Of a DNA stretch of 61,667 nt, positions 11,668-24,141 are shown one piece after another. The position numbers and the translations under genes were made by a program. Below the pieces are notes generated by a model. That model was not told the origin of the DNA and did not search any database. It saw nothing but the letters and a program-made list of their open reading frames with translations. How positions within the stretch are numbered: the first letter of the stretch is position 1; the number at the start of each line of letters is the position of its first letter. Source of the DNA: Sporothrix humicola (Eukaryota > Ascomycota > Sordariomycetes > Ophiostomatales > Ophiostomataceae); the NCBI GenBank assembly GCA_021396245.1, contig WNYE01000141.1, forward strand, positions 1-61,667, written 5' to 3'.

Positions 11668-13224
11668 TCACTCCCTCCACGGCGGCGTCCGCGGTAGATA
11701 GGCCTTGCTCTTGATGGCCTCCCTCAACCCGAAAAAGGCTGCAATCGGCCACCGCGTCTTCCACGCCGGAATCTGCTGCGAACCGGCCGCCTTGCGGTCC
11801 GTGTTGACCTTGATCTTGTCGTAGACCAACGGCAGCGATGTGGCGTGGTACTTTTCTCTCAGAGCCTCGTAGGACGGCCGGTCGTAAATCTTCCAAAACG
11901 ACGACTCGTCGTAGTAGGCGTGCGCGTAGAACCACTTCATGCCGCCAAACTGGTGCGCGAGGCGGTGCTCCAGGTCGCGGTTGAGCGCGATGCATTGCTC
12001 GGCCGATGCGCCGGGCACCTTGCCCCAGAGGCCAATGTTGAGGAGGGGGGAAGTGGGAGTCGAAGTTAATTTGGCCGGGGCCACCTCCGCCTCCGACTTC
12101 GTCGAAGGCTCCGTCGGCACCAGCTTGGCATGAGGATGGAACGTCGGCCGCTCTGGCGCCTGCAAGGGACACAGCCACAGCGGCCAGATGCCAAACGTGT
12201 CGGCCGTGTAGTCGACAAACGCCTCGGCCGTCTCGTAGGGCAGGCCCAGGTCCTGGACAATGTACGTGGCCGACTGGCCGGACGCGTGCAGCGCCTTGTA
12301 CAGCATGCGCGTGTGCAAGAAGTCGTCGAGCCAGCGGCGGGTCCACTTGTTAAAGGGGAAGGGGAAGTAGGAAAAGGCCGACCGTCCCACCCAGAACCCG
12401 CCGCGATCGTATCGGAACAGGTACTCGGCCAGCGGGATGTAGTCGACGACAGTCTTTTCGGAAAACGACGCCGTCCTCTCCTGGACGTGCAGGTAAAACC
12501 ATGGGTCGCGGGGATGGGAAAAGGTCTGCACAGGCTTGTCGTCCGGCTTCTCATCTGTCATCTCGCCCGTCACGACCACGCCGTGCTCTTTTGAGAACAG
12601 AATGCCGTCGACGTAGTCGGCCGTATTCGTCTTCTGGGAAAGGTCCGTCCTCTCCTTGATCACCCGGATCGTCTCCGCCACGCTGCTGCACCGCTGGTAC
12701 GTCGTCTTGACGTACTTGCGCGCCGGCACCAGCTGCAGCTCCATCAGCGTCGTGATCCCCAGCGTCCCCAGAGCGCCGGCGGCTCCTCGGAAGAGGTCCT
12801 GTCTCGCATCGCTCTTGTCCGGGCGTGCCTCCACCACCTCCCCGTTGGCCAGCACCATCTCCACCTTGTTGATCGTCTTGTCAAAGAAGCCGTGCCGGAA
12901 CGAGCTGCTCTCGCCCGCCGTGCCCGCATAGCCGCCGCCCGCCGTGATCCCGGGGAACTCCATCACCACCGGCGGCACCAGCCCGTGCGGCAGCGTCGCC
13001 GCCACCAGCCGGTCCATGGGGACGTTGGGTTCAACTAACGCAACCCGCCTGGTCTTGTCCACCTTCAAGACGTTGCCCAACGAGCTAATGTCCACGCTCT
13101 GGGCGTGCGCCCGCGGCCGCGTCGAGTTGGTCGAGCCGTGGAAGATGCGGTACGGCTCGCGCCGCGCAAAGAACTGCCGCACGGTCGCGGCGATTGTCGC
13201 CACCGCCTTTTTGTGGGCGTCCAT
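11668..13224 (-). CDS. Delta(24)-sterol reductase-like FAD-binding oxidoreductase (518 aa)
   Basis: The protein resembles the DHCR24/DIMINUTO branch of PCMH-type FAD-linked oxidases. Its N-terminal half carries the FAD-binding PCMH domain: a YRIFHGSTNSTR segment, then EFPGITAGGGYAGTAGESSS, which corresponds to the family's Gly-rich flavin loop, then GTLGITTLMEL and PARKYVK. The C-terminal half has the family's WFYLHVQ, DYIPLAEYLFRYDRGGFW and FGIWPLWLCPLQ blocks in the expected order. At 518 aa it matches the usual length of about 510-520 aa and needs no intron. The usual N-terminal hydrophobic anchor of animal and plant homologues is not seen. Known family members reduce the C24 double bond of sterols. 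Ergosterol-making fungi have no obvious need for this step, so the true substrate is open. Upstream of the start is an 11-bp tandem repeat (13385-13423). Confidence 0.85.
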   Translation of the reverse strand: MDAHKKAVATIAATVRQFFARREPYRIFHGSTNSTRPRAHAQSVDISSLGNVLKVDKTRRVALVEPNVPMDRLVAATLPHGLVPPVVMEFPGITAGGGYAGTAGESSSFRHGFFDKTINKVEMVLANGEVVEARPDKSDARQDLFRGAAGALGTLGITTLMELQLVPARKYVKTTYQRCSSVAETIRVIKERTDLSQKTNTADYVDGILFSKEHGVVVTGEMTDEKPDDKPVQTFSHPRDPWFYLHVQERTASFSEKTVVDYIPLAEYLFRYDRGGFWVGRSAFSYFPFPFNKWTRRWLDDFLHTRMLYKALHASGQSATYIVQDLGLPYETAEAFVDYTADTFGIWPLWLCPLQAPERPTFHPHAKLVPTEPSTKSEAEVAPAKLTSTPTSPLLNIGLWGKVPGASAEQCIALNRDLEHRLAHQFGGMKWFYAHAYYDESSFWKIYDRPSYEALREKYHATSLPLVYDKIKVNTDRKAAGSQQIPAWKTRWPIAAFFGLREAIKSKAYLPRTPPWRE

Positions 13225-13384
13225 GGTGGCTGTCGTCGTCGTCGTTGCTGGTGGCTGTCACCGTTGCCGCCGTTGCTGTCCCTTTTTTGATATCCTTTCT
13301 CGCAAAAAATGAGGTCAAAAAATCTGGAGATGCGGGCCGGACCCACTTTGCGGTAACTGCCAGCCAGCTGCCGCTCTAGCGGTC

Positions 13385-13423
13385 TAGCGCACTCGTAGCG
13401 CACTCGTAGCGCACTCATAGCGC
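13385..13423. repeat. 11-bp tandem repeat (TAGCGCACTCG x3.5)
   Basis: Three near-identical units of TAGCGCACTCG plus a partial fourth. They lie about 160-200 bp upstream of the start of the minus-strand FAD oxidoreductase gene, and so within its promoter or leader. Whether they bind a factor is unknown. Confidence 0.75.
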
Positions 13424-13869
13424 TGTCCACTGAGACACGAGCTGAACATGCACTAAAAGTGTAAGGCTGAGTGACAATGACATCGATCCTGGAGATGTCA
13501 CAAAGTAAACAAACTTTTTGCAAACATTGTTGGTTGCAAAATCTTGATATTTTCCATGCAAGTGTAGTTTACCTGTTTTAGCTAACCAATCATCCAACTG
13601 ACAATCTCTTTGAGAGGTACAAGCAGAGGACCTCAACATGAGGGCAGTATCTGACCTTAGGCAAAGCATGTGAAAATGAAAATGAAAATGAAATCGATGC
13701 TATTGCCTTCCATTCTGTTGCGAAACATAAAGCAGATGCCGGTTGCTGTCAAAGATCGTGATTAAGACATGTTTGTAGTGTGAAGAATTGTGGAAGAAGC
13801 CATTTTGATGGCAAAACAGACCTCGAGCTGTCTGTACCTCCCAGCACACGCTGTCTTTGCTGTCCTTGT

Positions 13870-13898
13870 GCACTGTAGCACTGTAGCACTGTAGCACT
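13870..13898. repeat. 8-bp tandem repeat (GCACTGTA x3.6)
   Basis: Three exact GCACTGTA units plus a partial one, in non-coding DNA. Confidence 0.75.
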
Positions 13899-16800
13899 CT
13901 CTGTATCATGCTGTAGTTTGTAGTCCACGGAGATACCGCTGCTGTGAAAGGTCGGGTCGAGTTGTTAAAGAGAAGAAGACAGCAGAGTAGAGCCTCGGAA
14001 CGGTGCCGTTTTGGGACTATCTGCAACTAACAGACGTTGGGCATCAGTAGTCGACCGTTGAAGCTAGTTGCAAGTTTGTTGTTTTCATGTTTTATTTTTA
14101 ACAATAAAAAAGGTACTTCCAACAGAAGTATCTTTCTCCATCGTCAAAGATCCAACATTCATATTGAAGGATTATGGGTGTGTCGATATCAATCATCTTC
14201 TCCAGGAAATGGGCTGCATGGACAATCAAAAGAGGGCTAGGTTTCGTCGAAAAGACAAAGAGGGAAAAGAAAACGAGACGGCCTGTCTATCTTGCCGTTG
14301 CCGGATGGCTAGGATGGCCAGACTCTCAGAGTGTCGACGAGACCAGTAGAGAAGGATTCAATGTCCGTGAGCAAGTGCCCGAAGTGACCAACAACGAAAT
14401 CGAAACCCTCGACAAAAGGCGTGGTCAACCATGATAACCTTGGCGAGGCGACCCCGATTCGTCATAACAGACGCCGGGACATGGATTGTCGAGTCCAACG
14501 ATTCAGGCAGGCTGGGGCCAAGCTGCATTCTTGATTCATGATGCCCAACTCAAGATGCTGGATGCCTGCATTCTTACACTGGCAAGGATGGGAAACAGGA
14601 ACGCAACAAACGCCGGAAAGATGTATTTCATGGCATTCACAGAGTCCAACAAACAGCACCATTTTGTTGCTGCAATCGTGCTAGTTGTCTGCACATCAAA
14701 GGGGGAACAGATGTGATGAGAAGATGGACCGTTGGCTGTGAATCGTATCCTGCCGAATCACACTCGTGAGAAAGAGGAGAAAAGACAGAAAAGGAAAGAC
14801 ATGCGAAGACGGAGTGTGCCGCCACATCAAAGGCCTCCCATCACTTTCACAGAAAAGGCAGCAGCCCAGCGTCCTTCTCAGTAGTCCAGTCTTTGCCGTC
14901 CTTGGACAGCCTCGTTTTGCTTTTTCTGCCTGGAGTTGTTCCCTTTTTACACTTTGGCATCATGGTCCTTCATGGTCTAGAAGAACCTTTAAAGCCTTGC
15001 CCTGTCGACGGCAGCCCGGAAACAGGAAGAAATGAAAATGAAGACGACGAGTCAGGAAAAGCACGACGATGGAATAGGAAAAGAAAAAGAAGTAGAAAAA
15101 GTAGACTTGTGGAAAAGAAACAACGACCAAGCCGCGATCGGGAAATGACACGATCAAGCAGAAATGAGAAAAATGAGAACTGATACTTTTAAATCCTGAA
15201 GGAGATGAGAGGCTCGGGGACGAGGGGACCTTGACAAGGGGGAAGGGGGTGTGGGCGGAGAGAAAAGATAAAAGGAAAAGAAAGAAAACTCGCGTGGCAG
15301 ACGGAGAATACCGTACCTTCCCGAAGAGGAAAGATATCTTTTTCTCCATCTTTTCCTTTAACTTTTTTGGTTCTCTTCCGTGCCTTAAAAGACGTCGTAA
15401 GAAGACGTGTTTTCTCTCACGCCTCTCCACACTTTTGTGCACTTCGTAATGATGCCGTATGCTGGTTGACTGTGGAGTTTTTGTGTGGATTTGTGAGGAA
15501 TTCGACAGGGACTGACAACTCGTCATTATGAGAAAGACGGCGACCAAAGGAAGACAGACGAAGGAAGAGGCGATGTCAGTGCTTTCCTTGCTCGCCACGA
15601 CCAGAAAGCATGAGGCATGGCCTCTCTCGCTCCTTCAACTAGCGCCGCCTGGCCATCCGTGCATTTGGACCTGACGAGCCAGTAGCAAGCAAGATGTCGA
15701 AGAAAAGCGAAAAATGTCCCCTGTTCTGGCCCTGTTCTTGTCTCCTTCTGACCCCGTTTGTCAACATCCTCCACCCACCAAGCAATTCTTCTTGCCTCTT
15801 TCAGCGACCTGCAGCTTTCCCCAGGACTGTGCGCTCATGCTGCCAGACAGCCATGCTGCCAGACAGGGCAAGAATACCAGGGAGTCAGTCTCAGCAAAGT
15901 CAAACAGCGAATCGGCCAGGACGTTTCTCGAGCCTCATCTCAAACGCCGAACGGGGCGTTTTAATGGACAGACAAAATGGACCTAGCTATGGACCTGGCT
16001 AGTGGCGACGGCCGTTGAATTTGACTCCTTCTTTTCTTTTCTTTCTCTTCTTTCCATTCTTCCTTCTTTCTTTTTCCTGGCGGTGCATTCGCTGTGGGCT
16101 AATCGAACCGATGCACCCCGTCTGGGTCTGGCCGAAGGGCGTTTGGAGGACGGATAGCGTGGCCAAGAGGTGCCTCGCTGTCCTTCCCTCCCAAACTTTG
16201 ATGATTGCCCACCGCTCATCACCGAACGAAACGACCAATGTCCACAATGTCCACAAGTTCTTGACGACCACTAACGACGTCCATCATTGCCCCGTTTCAG
16301 CCTGATGAACTGCTGCCCGGATTTGGGAATTTTCGACCGTCGTTGGCCAGAGCTTTGTTTGCATTCGTCTGCATGTCAATACGCCGTATGCACAATGGAT
16401 GCAGACTGCGCATCACGAACCTGCACCGACCTACACGAGTCGTCAAAATCGTATGCTTTTTTTTTTTTTTTTTCCCCATCTTTCGTCTGTCTTGGCCCAT
16501 CATCGTCACCGCTGTTTTTCCATTTTGCTTTTCTTTTTCTTTCCCTTTTCTCCTTCTTTTTCTCCGCCTCTTTCTCCCCCTTCTCCTTTCGTCTGCCACC
16601 ATACCACGTTGGTCGACCTGCAGTAGCGTCTTTTCTTGTCTCTTCACCGTTTCGCCCTTTTTTGCCCTTGCAGAAAAGAAAACCGTTGAGAACCACGTCG
16701 GAGGTTTTCTCACGTCGTTTTTTCCTCGCTTGCTGTTTCTTTCCGTTTTATTCTCCTTGCTATCGCTAAAAGGGCCGCTTGGCAGGGCCATATCCACAGT

Positions 16801-19800
16801 CGTGCAGCCGTTGATATGACAAGCATACCGAACCGAAGAGCTCCATTCATATACTTAAAAGTAAAACAGAGGTCCTGCGTCCGGTCAAGTAAATGACACG
16901 GCAAAGCACGTCGTACTTGCCCTTTTTGTCCTTGGTTCATGTTTCTGTTTGATGTTGATCTCTATGCCGACAAGATGCCGTTTGAATTTAAACGTGCAGA
17001 AAGAAAATAAGAAGAAAAAAAAAAACCGTTGAACTATTGCGCAATACACAGGGGGCGGTACAGGGAACTGGGGGCAGGGGCTCGTCGAAGGAAGAGATTG
17101 CCTGTCTGCCTGCCATCCGACGAGCGAGAGCGAGCTTCTCAGTGCTCAGTGCTTCGTTCACTGGTCACTGGTCAGAGAGCCAGAGAGCCAAACTCGCCAA
17201 TATGTTGCAGCCCGTCGCCGAGCTTGCCCTGTGCGTCGGTGACAATGACAATCACTGCCATGGTCACAGTCCTCGCTGTGCTCTGGCTCTCAGTGCACCA
17301 GTGCATTGTTGACAGGGGAGACCAACAATACTTCGGAAGACGGTAGCCGATTCTGTATTTCTAGAGCAAAACGCTGTGCCCAGTGATAGACAGTCGATGC
17401 ACTGTTCGTTTGCAAGTCCCTGTGCGGCCTGTCCTGTTTTTGCGTGACATGGATGACATAACAGGAGATGTCGATGTCCACTATCTCTCCTCCACCCACC
17501 CTGTGTCGGCGGTTTCCGTATTCTGTATCGCCGTCTCGCTTCCCCAAAGGAAGCCCTGCCTTGACAGTGATCAACAGAGCGAGCAACTCTTTTTGTAGTC
17601 TTTGTGCGCGTTCACATGCGCACGCAACGCTTTTTTGTGCTCATTCTTGTGTTCATCCTCGTACGATGTTGTTTCTCTCTGAAAGCGAGGAGGCGATTTA
17701 TTGTCGATCACCACGATTCGGCTTCTTCATTTTTTTGTCCGTTTGCCCTCGATATTTCGTGTTCCTCGTGTTCTCCCGTCATGGCGGCCCTTGTTTCGTC
17801 TTGCCAATAGAAATCAACGTGCCGGCCAGCCGGCTATCCTTATTCAGTCCTGAGTATCTGGGTGTCTGGCTGTCTGGATATCGGTCATTTTCTCACCGAT
17901 GTTCCGGTGTGTTTTGTTTTGCGTTCATCGTGATGCATGCTGCCGCGTCTCTGTGTCTTTGCGTCTTTGAGTCTATGCGTATTTGCCGCCGTATGCCGCC
18001 TGCGCTCGTCCCTTTTTTGTCCTTTTTGGTCTGCGGCCCTATTTTCGAAGCTCGCTTGGAAGCTTTTTCATAAAGAGCCCACAGAAAATAGAAGAGGCCT
18101 CGATGAGTGACCCCTGTCAGGGTTGCAACGTGCGCGCTCCCACTCAATTTCTTCAACGGTCACTGGGGGCCGTCTTTCTCCCTCTTTTCTCTTTTCTCCC
18201 TCTTCTTTGCAGTCTTTTCACTCTTCAACCCCTGGTCACCCGCATTGTTTGGCCCTGGTTGCGGAACACGGAGCATTTGCAGGTCAAGCACAGGAGCGTT
18301 CAATCACCTGACGAAGCGCCACCTGCGGGCTGTGACAGTCTATGACCTTACAAAAAGCAATATGACTATGCACCCACGCACAACCTCGCGAAAACTCACC
18401 GAGGTTGCCTTGACCTCGGGGAAAAACTGAAAACACTGGACACGCTGCAATCCACTGAAATCGCTGGAATCGCTGGAAACACCGAGACGGTCTCGGTAAT
18501 GGGCCGCTGGTCAGGTCTGCCAGGCCTGCCAGGGTTTCGTCCCCACAGCAGAACACGCAAAACATAGTGTTTTGATCATGCCTTGGAAGCCAGACGGAGT
18601 GGTTCTGTCGCAAGTTGCAGGCAAGTTGGGGCAAAAAGCATCCACAGTCCGTCCACTGTCGTGTTGATGATTTTCGGTCCATATTATAATTGTCATGATG
18701 ATGCCGGAATTTGTCCGATGCTCTCTCTCTTTCTTTGCACCCGGCTTTTGCAGAGTTATGCTGTGACCGAGCCCTGTCCCCTTCGTCCTCGTCTTCGTAT
18801 CTAGGCAAATTTCGTTAAACGCACACGATACGAACCAAGGAACCTCGCGTGTAAGGATATGTGGGGAAAACAGGACGAGGCGTCATTCGTGCCGATTCCA
18901 TCTGCCGAGAGGGAGAGAGTGACAGCTCGAGATAGCTTGCACAAAAGAGGTTGGTCTCTTTGGTTTTTGCTCGAAGATGGATGAGTGATGATCCGCGGGC
19001 GCCTATTTTCTGCAGGTCCGTATCTGTTCTGAATATGCGTACTTCGTACTTCGTACTCTAGATGGTGTACGACCCGCAACGTACAAAACATGTTGGTCCA
19101 GGTGCACTGCCTGCATTGCACGTTGGTTGTTGTCATCGCCGACCTCCTTCATTCCCATGAGCTCACAGTGGGATAATAGAAGCCGAGATATTTCAAATAT
19201 TCCGGAGATTCCAGGTATTCTAACCCAAACTGTCTATTTGCGTCTCTGGGCGTCTGCGAGCGCTTGTTGTTCGTTGATGCCTGTCTTGTTGGTTCTTTTG
19301 TCCTCGGTGCAATTGGACACCGATCACAGCATCGTTAATATCGTTATGATGTGTGTGATGTGATGAACGACGATGTTGCGTCCGTGGTGACATTTGGGGG
19401 CGAAGAAGTGGACAACAAGCTGAAAGAAGATCCGACCTGGTTGAGCTTTCACTCATCATTTTTGCCCTGTCTTGCCTTGAATTTGCCTTATTTTTGGCTG
19501 CCTGTTCCTTGAACCCATGACTGTTGCTCCCTGTGCGTGCTCCTGTGCCTGAGTCCGTGCAGCGTTTTGTTCTCTTCTTTCCCTCTTTCTCTTTTGGTCC
19601 TCTGTGCCTCGACGTGCCTCTCTCTCTCTTGACTTTTTCCACTTGGCCATGCGTTTTCCCACCCCCACCCTAACCGTCCATCGATGTTTGGTTCTGGACG
19701 GCAGGGGGGCGGCCAGACAGGCTCGACAGGCAGACCAAAAAGGCAAGAAATAGAAGGGTCACGACGTCGATGAAGATCGAGTCGCAAGAATGAGGGGGGA

Positions 19801-22800
19801 GTAAAGTGAAAAAAAGGCCGCATACTGGGTTGAAATGTGACAGTCTCAACAGTCCAGACTGCCGAGTGCACTTTTGTTCCTGCAGGTTGCCGCTCTCGCC
19901 GCCGTGCCGTTTTCATGCTTGGGTGTAAGTGGGAAGAGGCAAAAGCATGCCCAAGTTCAACTCGTCCAACTTCACATGGCGGGGACAACAATAGGCCGCT
20001 GCGAGGAGAAGACGGGTGAAAACTGTCGGTTCGACTGGCCGTGTTTTTCGTTTTGCTTGCTGTTTTGCTTTTTGTTTTGCGGTTTTATCACTTATTCCGT
20101 GCTCTGTGTTTGTGCTTGTGCTTGTGTTTGTGCTCGTGGATGTGTACACGGTGCTCTGTCCACAGACAACGGCATCGTTTCGTCGGCTATTCCTTACAAC
20201 GTGGAGATGGAGAGATATGGCGAGATATGTCACACGGCCACGACATACCACACTCAACTACCTGTAGAAGTAACAGGAGTAATGCACGGGACCATGTGAA
20301 TGTGCTGGCCAACATTGGTCGAAGGCCATGATACAGGTGATCGGGAGTCGGACAGGGTTGTTGGGAGGTAGGGGGTGGAGGCTCGAGAATAGAAGACAAA
20401 ATAAAAGAGATCAAAAATAAACACTGATCAAAGAGAGAGCGAGACCAAGCGGGGGAGGCAGATGTTGTGCAACATGAGCTTTTGGCCACCAGCTCTCGGC
20501 GGTACCCCATCTCTTTCTCCCCTCTTTTTGTTGTCGTCTTTGTGAAACTTGTTTGCCTTGGAAGAAGAGCATGAAGAGAAGAAAGATGGCGAGGGGAGGG
20601 AGAAAACCCCAAACGGGGGGGCTAAGGTGAAGAAAAAAGGAGGCGAGAATTACAAGAAAGAAGAAGGTGCTGCAAACAGGAAGGCGCGATGCAGATGGGG
20701 GCCCAACAGACTCAAAAAGACAAGACGACAGGAAGGTGCAAGTGGATGTCGCAGGATTCAAATGCGGATGTGGGATTCGGATGTGATCTATGAGAGGAAT
20801 TGGAGGAAAGGGAAGGAACGAGCGCGGATTTGAAGCCGCGAGTGCGGACAAGCGGGCAAAACCCACCGAGGGGGCAAGAGACAAGAGACTGGGGGCAGAG
20901 CACAGAGAATGGGGAATGCGAATATTTGCTCGTCACTCCTCAAACTGCCATTCGTCACTTCTCTTTCTGTTATTCGTCATTTGTGCTTGCACGTAATGTG
21001 TATGCATGCTGCCCCTGCCGTGCACGACATGGTCAGCTGTAATACACACAGGTTTGTGGAAGGAAGTAGGAAAAGGGAAAGAGAAGTGGAAGGACCGCCT
21101 CTGTCGCCATCGCTCGTCCTTTCCTGATCCGTGGCCGCGTAAAGGAAGGAGGCATATGAGTGTTGGAGAAAAGGGGAGGAACGCATTGCCACGAAAAAGA
21201 AACAAAAGGCAGGAGCACTTAAGCAGGAGCCTTTTTACAGGGGACTGATAACCGTTTAGAATACTAGGAAAAAGCAAATAAATGATATCAGCCGTTGTGA
21301 GAATGGCAGGAAATGGCAGAAAAAGAAAGCACTGTCACATTTGTGCCCCCGCGTGACGTTTGAAGCGTTTGCAGGCACGAGCGACAAATGGAAAGAAAAG
21401 GGATCAAAACCCCCCAAGAAGACCAAACTCCAACAAAAGGAACAAAAGTGACCCCCAAATATGACTTGTCAAGAAACAAACGTGTAAAGAGTAAACGAGG
21501 CCAACAGTTCAGGGTCATACGGAGTCAAGTCATCGTCGATTTCGAGGAGGGATGTAACAGACACAGAGGGAGTAGAAGAAGGAAAGGGCGAATAAACGGA
21601 CGAGTTCACAGAAAATGAAAGAGGTTGTAGAATGAGGCGCAATGTGCAACTCCTCGTGCGAGTGTGATTTGTGTGATTTTTCCTGAGAAAAAAAGTAACC
21701 TATATACTGAGTAACCGATGGTCCAAGTCCCGAGTCCAGAGTCCAGTCCAAAATGTCCAACAAAATGTCCAATATTTGTAAGATGCAGCGATAAAGACGG
21801 TGGTGGTTGGTAAGGGCAAATAAAATAACCGAGTTTGAAAAAAACGCCTGAACAAATGAGGCGCTGTGGCCTGGAAAGCAAAAAGTAAAACAAAATAAAG
21901 CCGCGCCAATACAACCCAAATACCACCACCCAAAAATAACAGAAAAAGAGATCCTCCCAAGATTGGTAATATGACAAAAGTGAAAGTAACAAAAGTTACT
22001 CTGTACAAATTTGCAAAGAACAAAAACAAAGTCCGTCCAAGTTCCCATCCAGAGAAACTATGTAAAAATGTAAAAAATCCTCCGAAATAAAAATAAAAAT
22101 CAAATCCAGTATTGCTCCTTGTTCCATGGTATTTTTCTTTTTTCTTTGTAAACTGAAGCGCCGGTGAAAAGCAAGCAGTAAGTCAGAGAAAATTGAAAAG
22201 AAAGCAAAAAGCAAAAAGCAAGTCGCTCGCAAAAACAAATGGTCCAATGTCCATGTGGTGCTCGTGTATGTTTCTTTTTGTTGTTAAAAAAAAAAAAAAA
22301 AAAGGTCCGAAATCGATGCGGTAAAACAAGAGCAAGTAAAAAACTGAAATCAAATCGAAGATCGCCCTTGTGGTCTGGCCCCCATGGTGTGGTGTATTGG
22401 TGGGCAGCCGTTCTAAAATGTATGTTGTGTTTTTTGTGTATTGTGAGTGTTGAGTTGTGTGTTGTGTGCGTCGTTTGTGGTGGTGGTGCGTGCGTTCGAA
22501 AGTCCGCTCGAATCGTAGATTGTCTCTTTTTCCCGTTACTTCCTGTATTTTTCTGTCGTTTCTCATTTCTGCATTTCTGCATTTCTGCGTGGGAATACCG
22601 AGAAAAGGGACGGAGAGGGGGAGGATGAAAGTCTGGTCGGCTATCCTCCACCGATGTCGTATTGCGAGCCGCGTCCCGATTGATTTCTTGACTCTTTCCA
22701 CCCTTTCCCACCCCTCTCTTTTCGAGCATTGTTGGGCAGGAAGTATGCAAAGGATAGCCTCAAAAAAGGCGCAGATAACACCATGAGACGGATTGGGAGA

Positions 22801-22846
22801 TGGAGGGAGGAGAATGTAGGTTGCGTGTAGAATTTTGTGTGAAGGA

Positions 22847-22880
22847 AGGGTGCCAAAGAGGGTGCCAAATAGGGTGCCAA
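22847..22880. repeat. 12-bp tandem repeat (AGGGTGCCAA core x3)
   Basis: The core AGGGTGCCAA occurs three times at a spacing of exactly 12 bp (22847, 22859, 22871), in spacer DNA downstream of the minus-strand Cys-rich gene. Confidence 0.7.
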
Positions 22881-23114
22881 TGTCGGGAGAAAAAGGGAAG
22901 GGCAAGTCACAAAAGAGACAGGACTCAAAAAAGGAAGAGGGGGTAGTTTGTGGCACCGTTGCAATCACACAACAAGCCGAGGCATTGCCTGCAGGTGATG
23001 GGTGATAGGTGATGTGAAATGGGAGTGATGAAGACAAAAGACACAGAAATGGTGAATTTTAACGAGGCAAGAAGATGCGAGGAGAAAGAAAAGCGAACGA
23101 AGTGAGGATACAGG

Positions 23115-23693
23115 TTATTGCCTCAGAGTGACGGATGCGCGATTCGAGTGCCGGCGGATTTTGCCGGACAAGACCGTATTCGACCCGACTGTTGCTGATG
23201 TGCCGGATTTGGACGAGTGCGGTGGTGATGATGACGACGAAGAAGAAGAGGAAGAAGACGGGGCCGTGACTCCTGAACCCGACCGCGAGGGCATGCAGAG
23301 CGGCGCCATGCTGCCCGGCCCTGGTGTTGGCGAGCGGCGCGTACAGGACCCCGGGCGGTCGGCACCCATCCAGGGCACAAGGTGTAAATTGCGGCAGCAG
23401 TCGTCGAGGCTGTTGATGCCGGTGATGCCCGTGATGCTGACGGGGGCGTTGCTACGGATAAGGTGCTGCCACGCCGGGACCTCCTGGGGGCGGCATTGGC
23501 CTGTTGTGTTAGGCGAAGCAGGTAGATTGAATTCACGGGAAGAGCACCTACCACATATTTCGTCTGCGCGGTATTCAAAGTGGGCAATGTCTGGCTGGCA
23601 GCGGCGGTGGGTGCGTTTGTAGAGATTGCACCAGCGGGCGGCGATGAACTTGAAGTGGCCGCAGCTGTATTCTCGTTGGGTGAATTCGCACAT
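23115..23693 (-). CDS. Cys/His-rich small fungal protein (175 aa after splicing)
   Basis: The N-terminus (MCEFTQREYSCGHFKFIAAR, then WCNLYKRTHRRC) resembles a widespread but unnamed ascomycete family that begins MCEFTQ and has regularly spaced CGH, WC and C residues, which suggests a small zinc-binding fold. I infer one intron at 23501-23551: donor GTAGGT, branch CTAAC, acceptor ACAG, 51 nt, phase 1. It is a multiple of three without a stop, so the frame stays open through it. Splicing changes CGRC plus a 17-residue insert into CGQC, restoring a tidy CxxC that fits the family pattern. The C-terminal half is Ser/Pro-rich, including a run of eleven Ser, and is probably disordered. The gene lies alone: the G/A-rich + strand up to about 27.9 kb is pyrimidine-rich on its coding strand and probably forms its promoter or leader. 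Function unknown. Confidence 0.75.
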   Translation of the reverse strand: MCEFTQREYSCGHFKFIAARWCNLYKRTHRRCQPDIAHFEYRADEICGRCSSREFNLPASPNTTGQCRPQEVPAWQHLIRSNAPVSITGITGINSLDDCCRNLHLVPWMGADRPGSCTRRSPTPGPGSMAPLCMPSRSGSGVTAPSSSSSSSSSSSPPHSSKSGTSATVGSNTVLSGKIRRHSNRASVTLRQ

Positions 23694-24110
23694 GGTGAGG
23701 TGTGTTGTGAAGTTGTGTGAAAGACGGTAAGATAAGGTGAGAAGATGTAGGTGAGAGATGTGGCCGTGAGATGACGGTGAGGTCTAGTGTAAGACGGATG
23801 CCGACGATATGATGTGCAGTCGACGTGAGAGGGCGTTCGGCGAGGGCGAGGGTTGGGTATGAAAGGTATGCCGAAGTAGATGATGTATGCGGTAGTGGAA
23901 GCGGATGTGTATCCGTATGTATGAGTATGCGTATGTAGGCGTGGGCTTTAACTGTTCTTGTTCCTATTCTTCAATGTCGAAAGCCGAAAGTCAAAGTCGA
24001 AACTGCTGCTAATGCTGGTTTGTTGTTTAAAGTTTCTTTTTATCTTTATGGTTCGAAAGATGCAAGTCGACAAAAGTGTAGAAATGCAGAAAGGCACAAA
24101 GTAGGTTGGT

Positions 24111-24141
24111 GGGATGTGGGATGTGGGATGTGGGATGTGGG
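24111..24141. repeat. 7-bp tandem repeat (GGGATGT x4)
   Basis: Four exact GGGATGT units followed by GGG, in the upstream region of the minus-strand Cys-rich gene. Confidence 0.8.

Larger units (their letters stand above)
13225..23114. other. 9.9 kb gene-free spacer
   Basis: I find no supportable gene. The first 200 bases are the promoter of the FAD oxidoreductase. From about 15.3 to 18.3 kb the + strand is C/T-rich; from about 20.4 kb on it is G/A-rich, so the pyrimidine strand switches. Open frames exist on both strands but are low-complexity Phe/Leu/Ser or Arg/Lys/Glu strings with no domain. Non-coding transcripts or very short genes could be hidden here. Confidence 0.4.

Noticed and set aside
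20820..20900. Possible minus-strand tRNA (CTTCAAATCC word)
   Set aside because: Stem pairing fails at the T-arm and there is no A-box.
22183..23037. 284-codon minus-strand frame
   Set aside because: Low-complexity His/Thr/Phe-rich translation of G/A-rich spacer, with no start context or domain.
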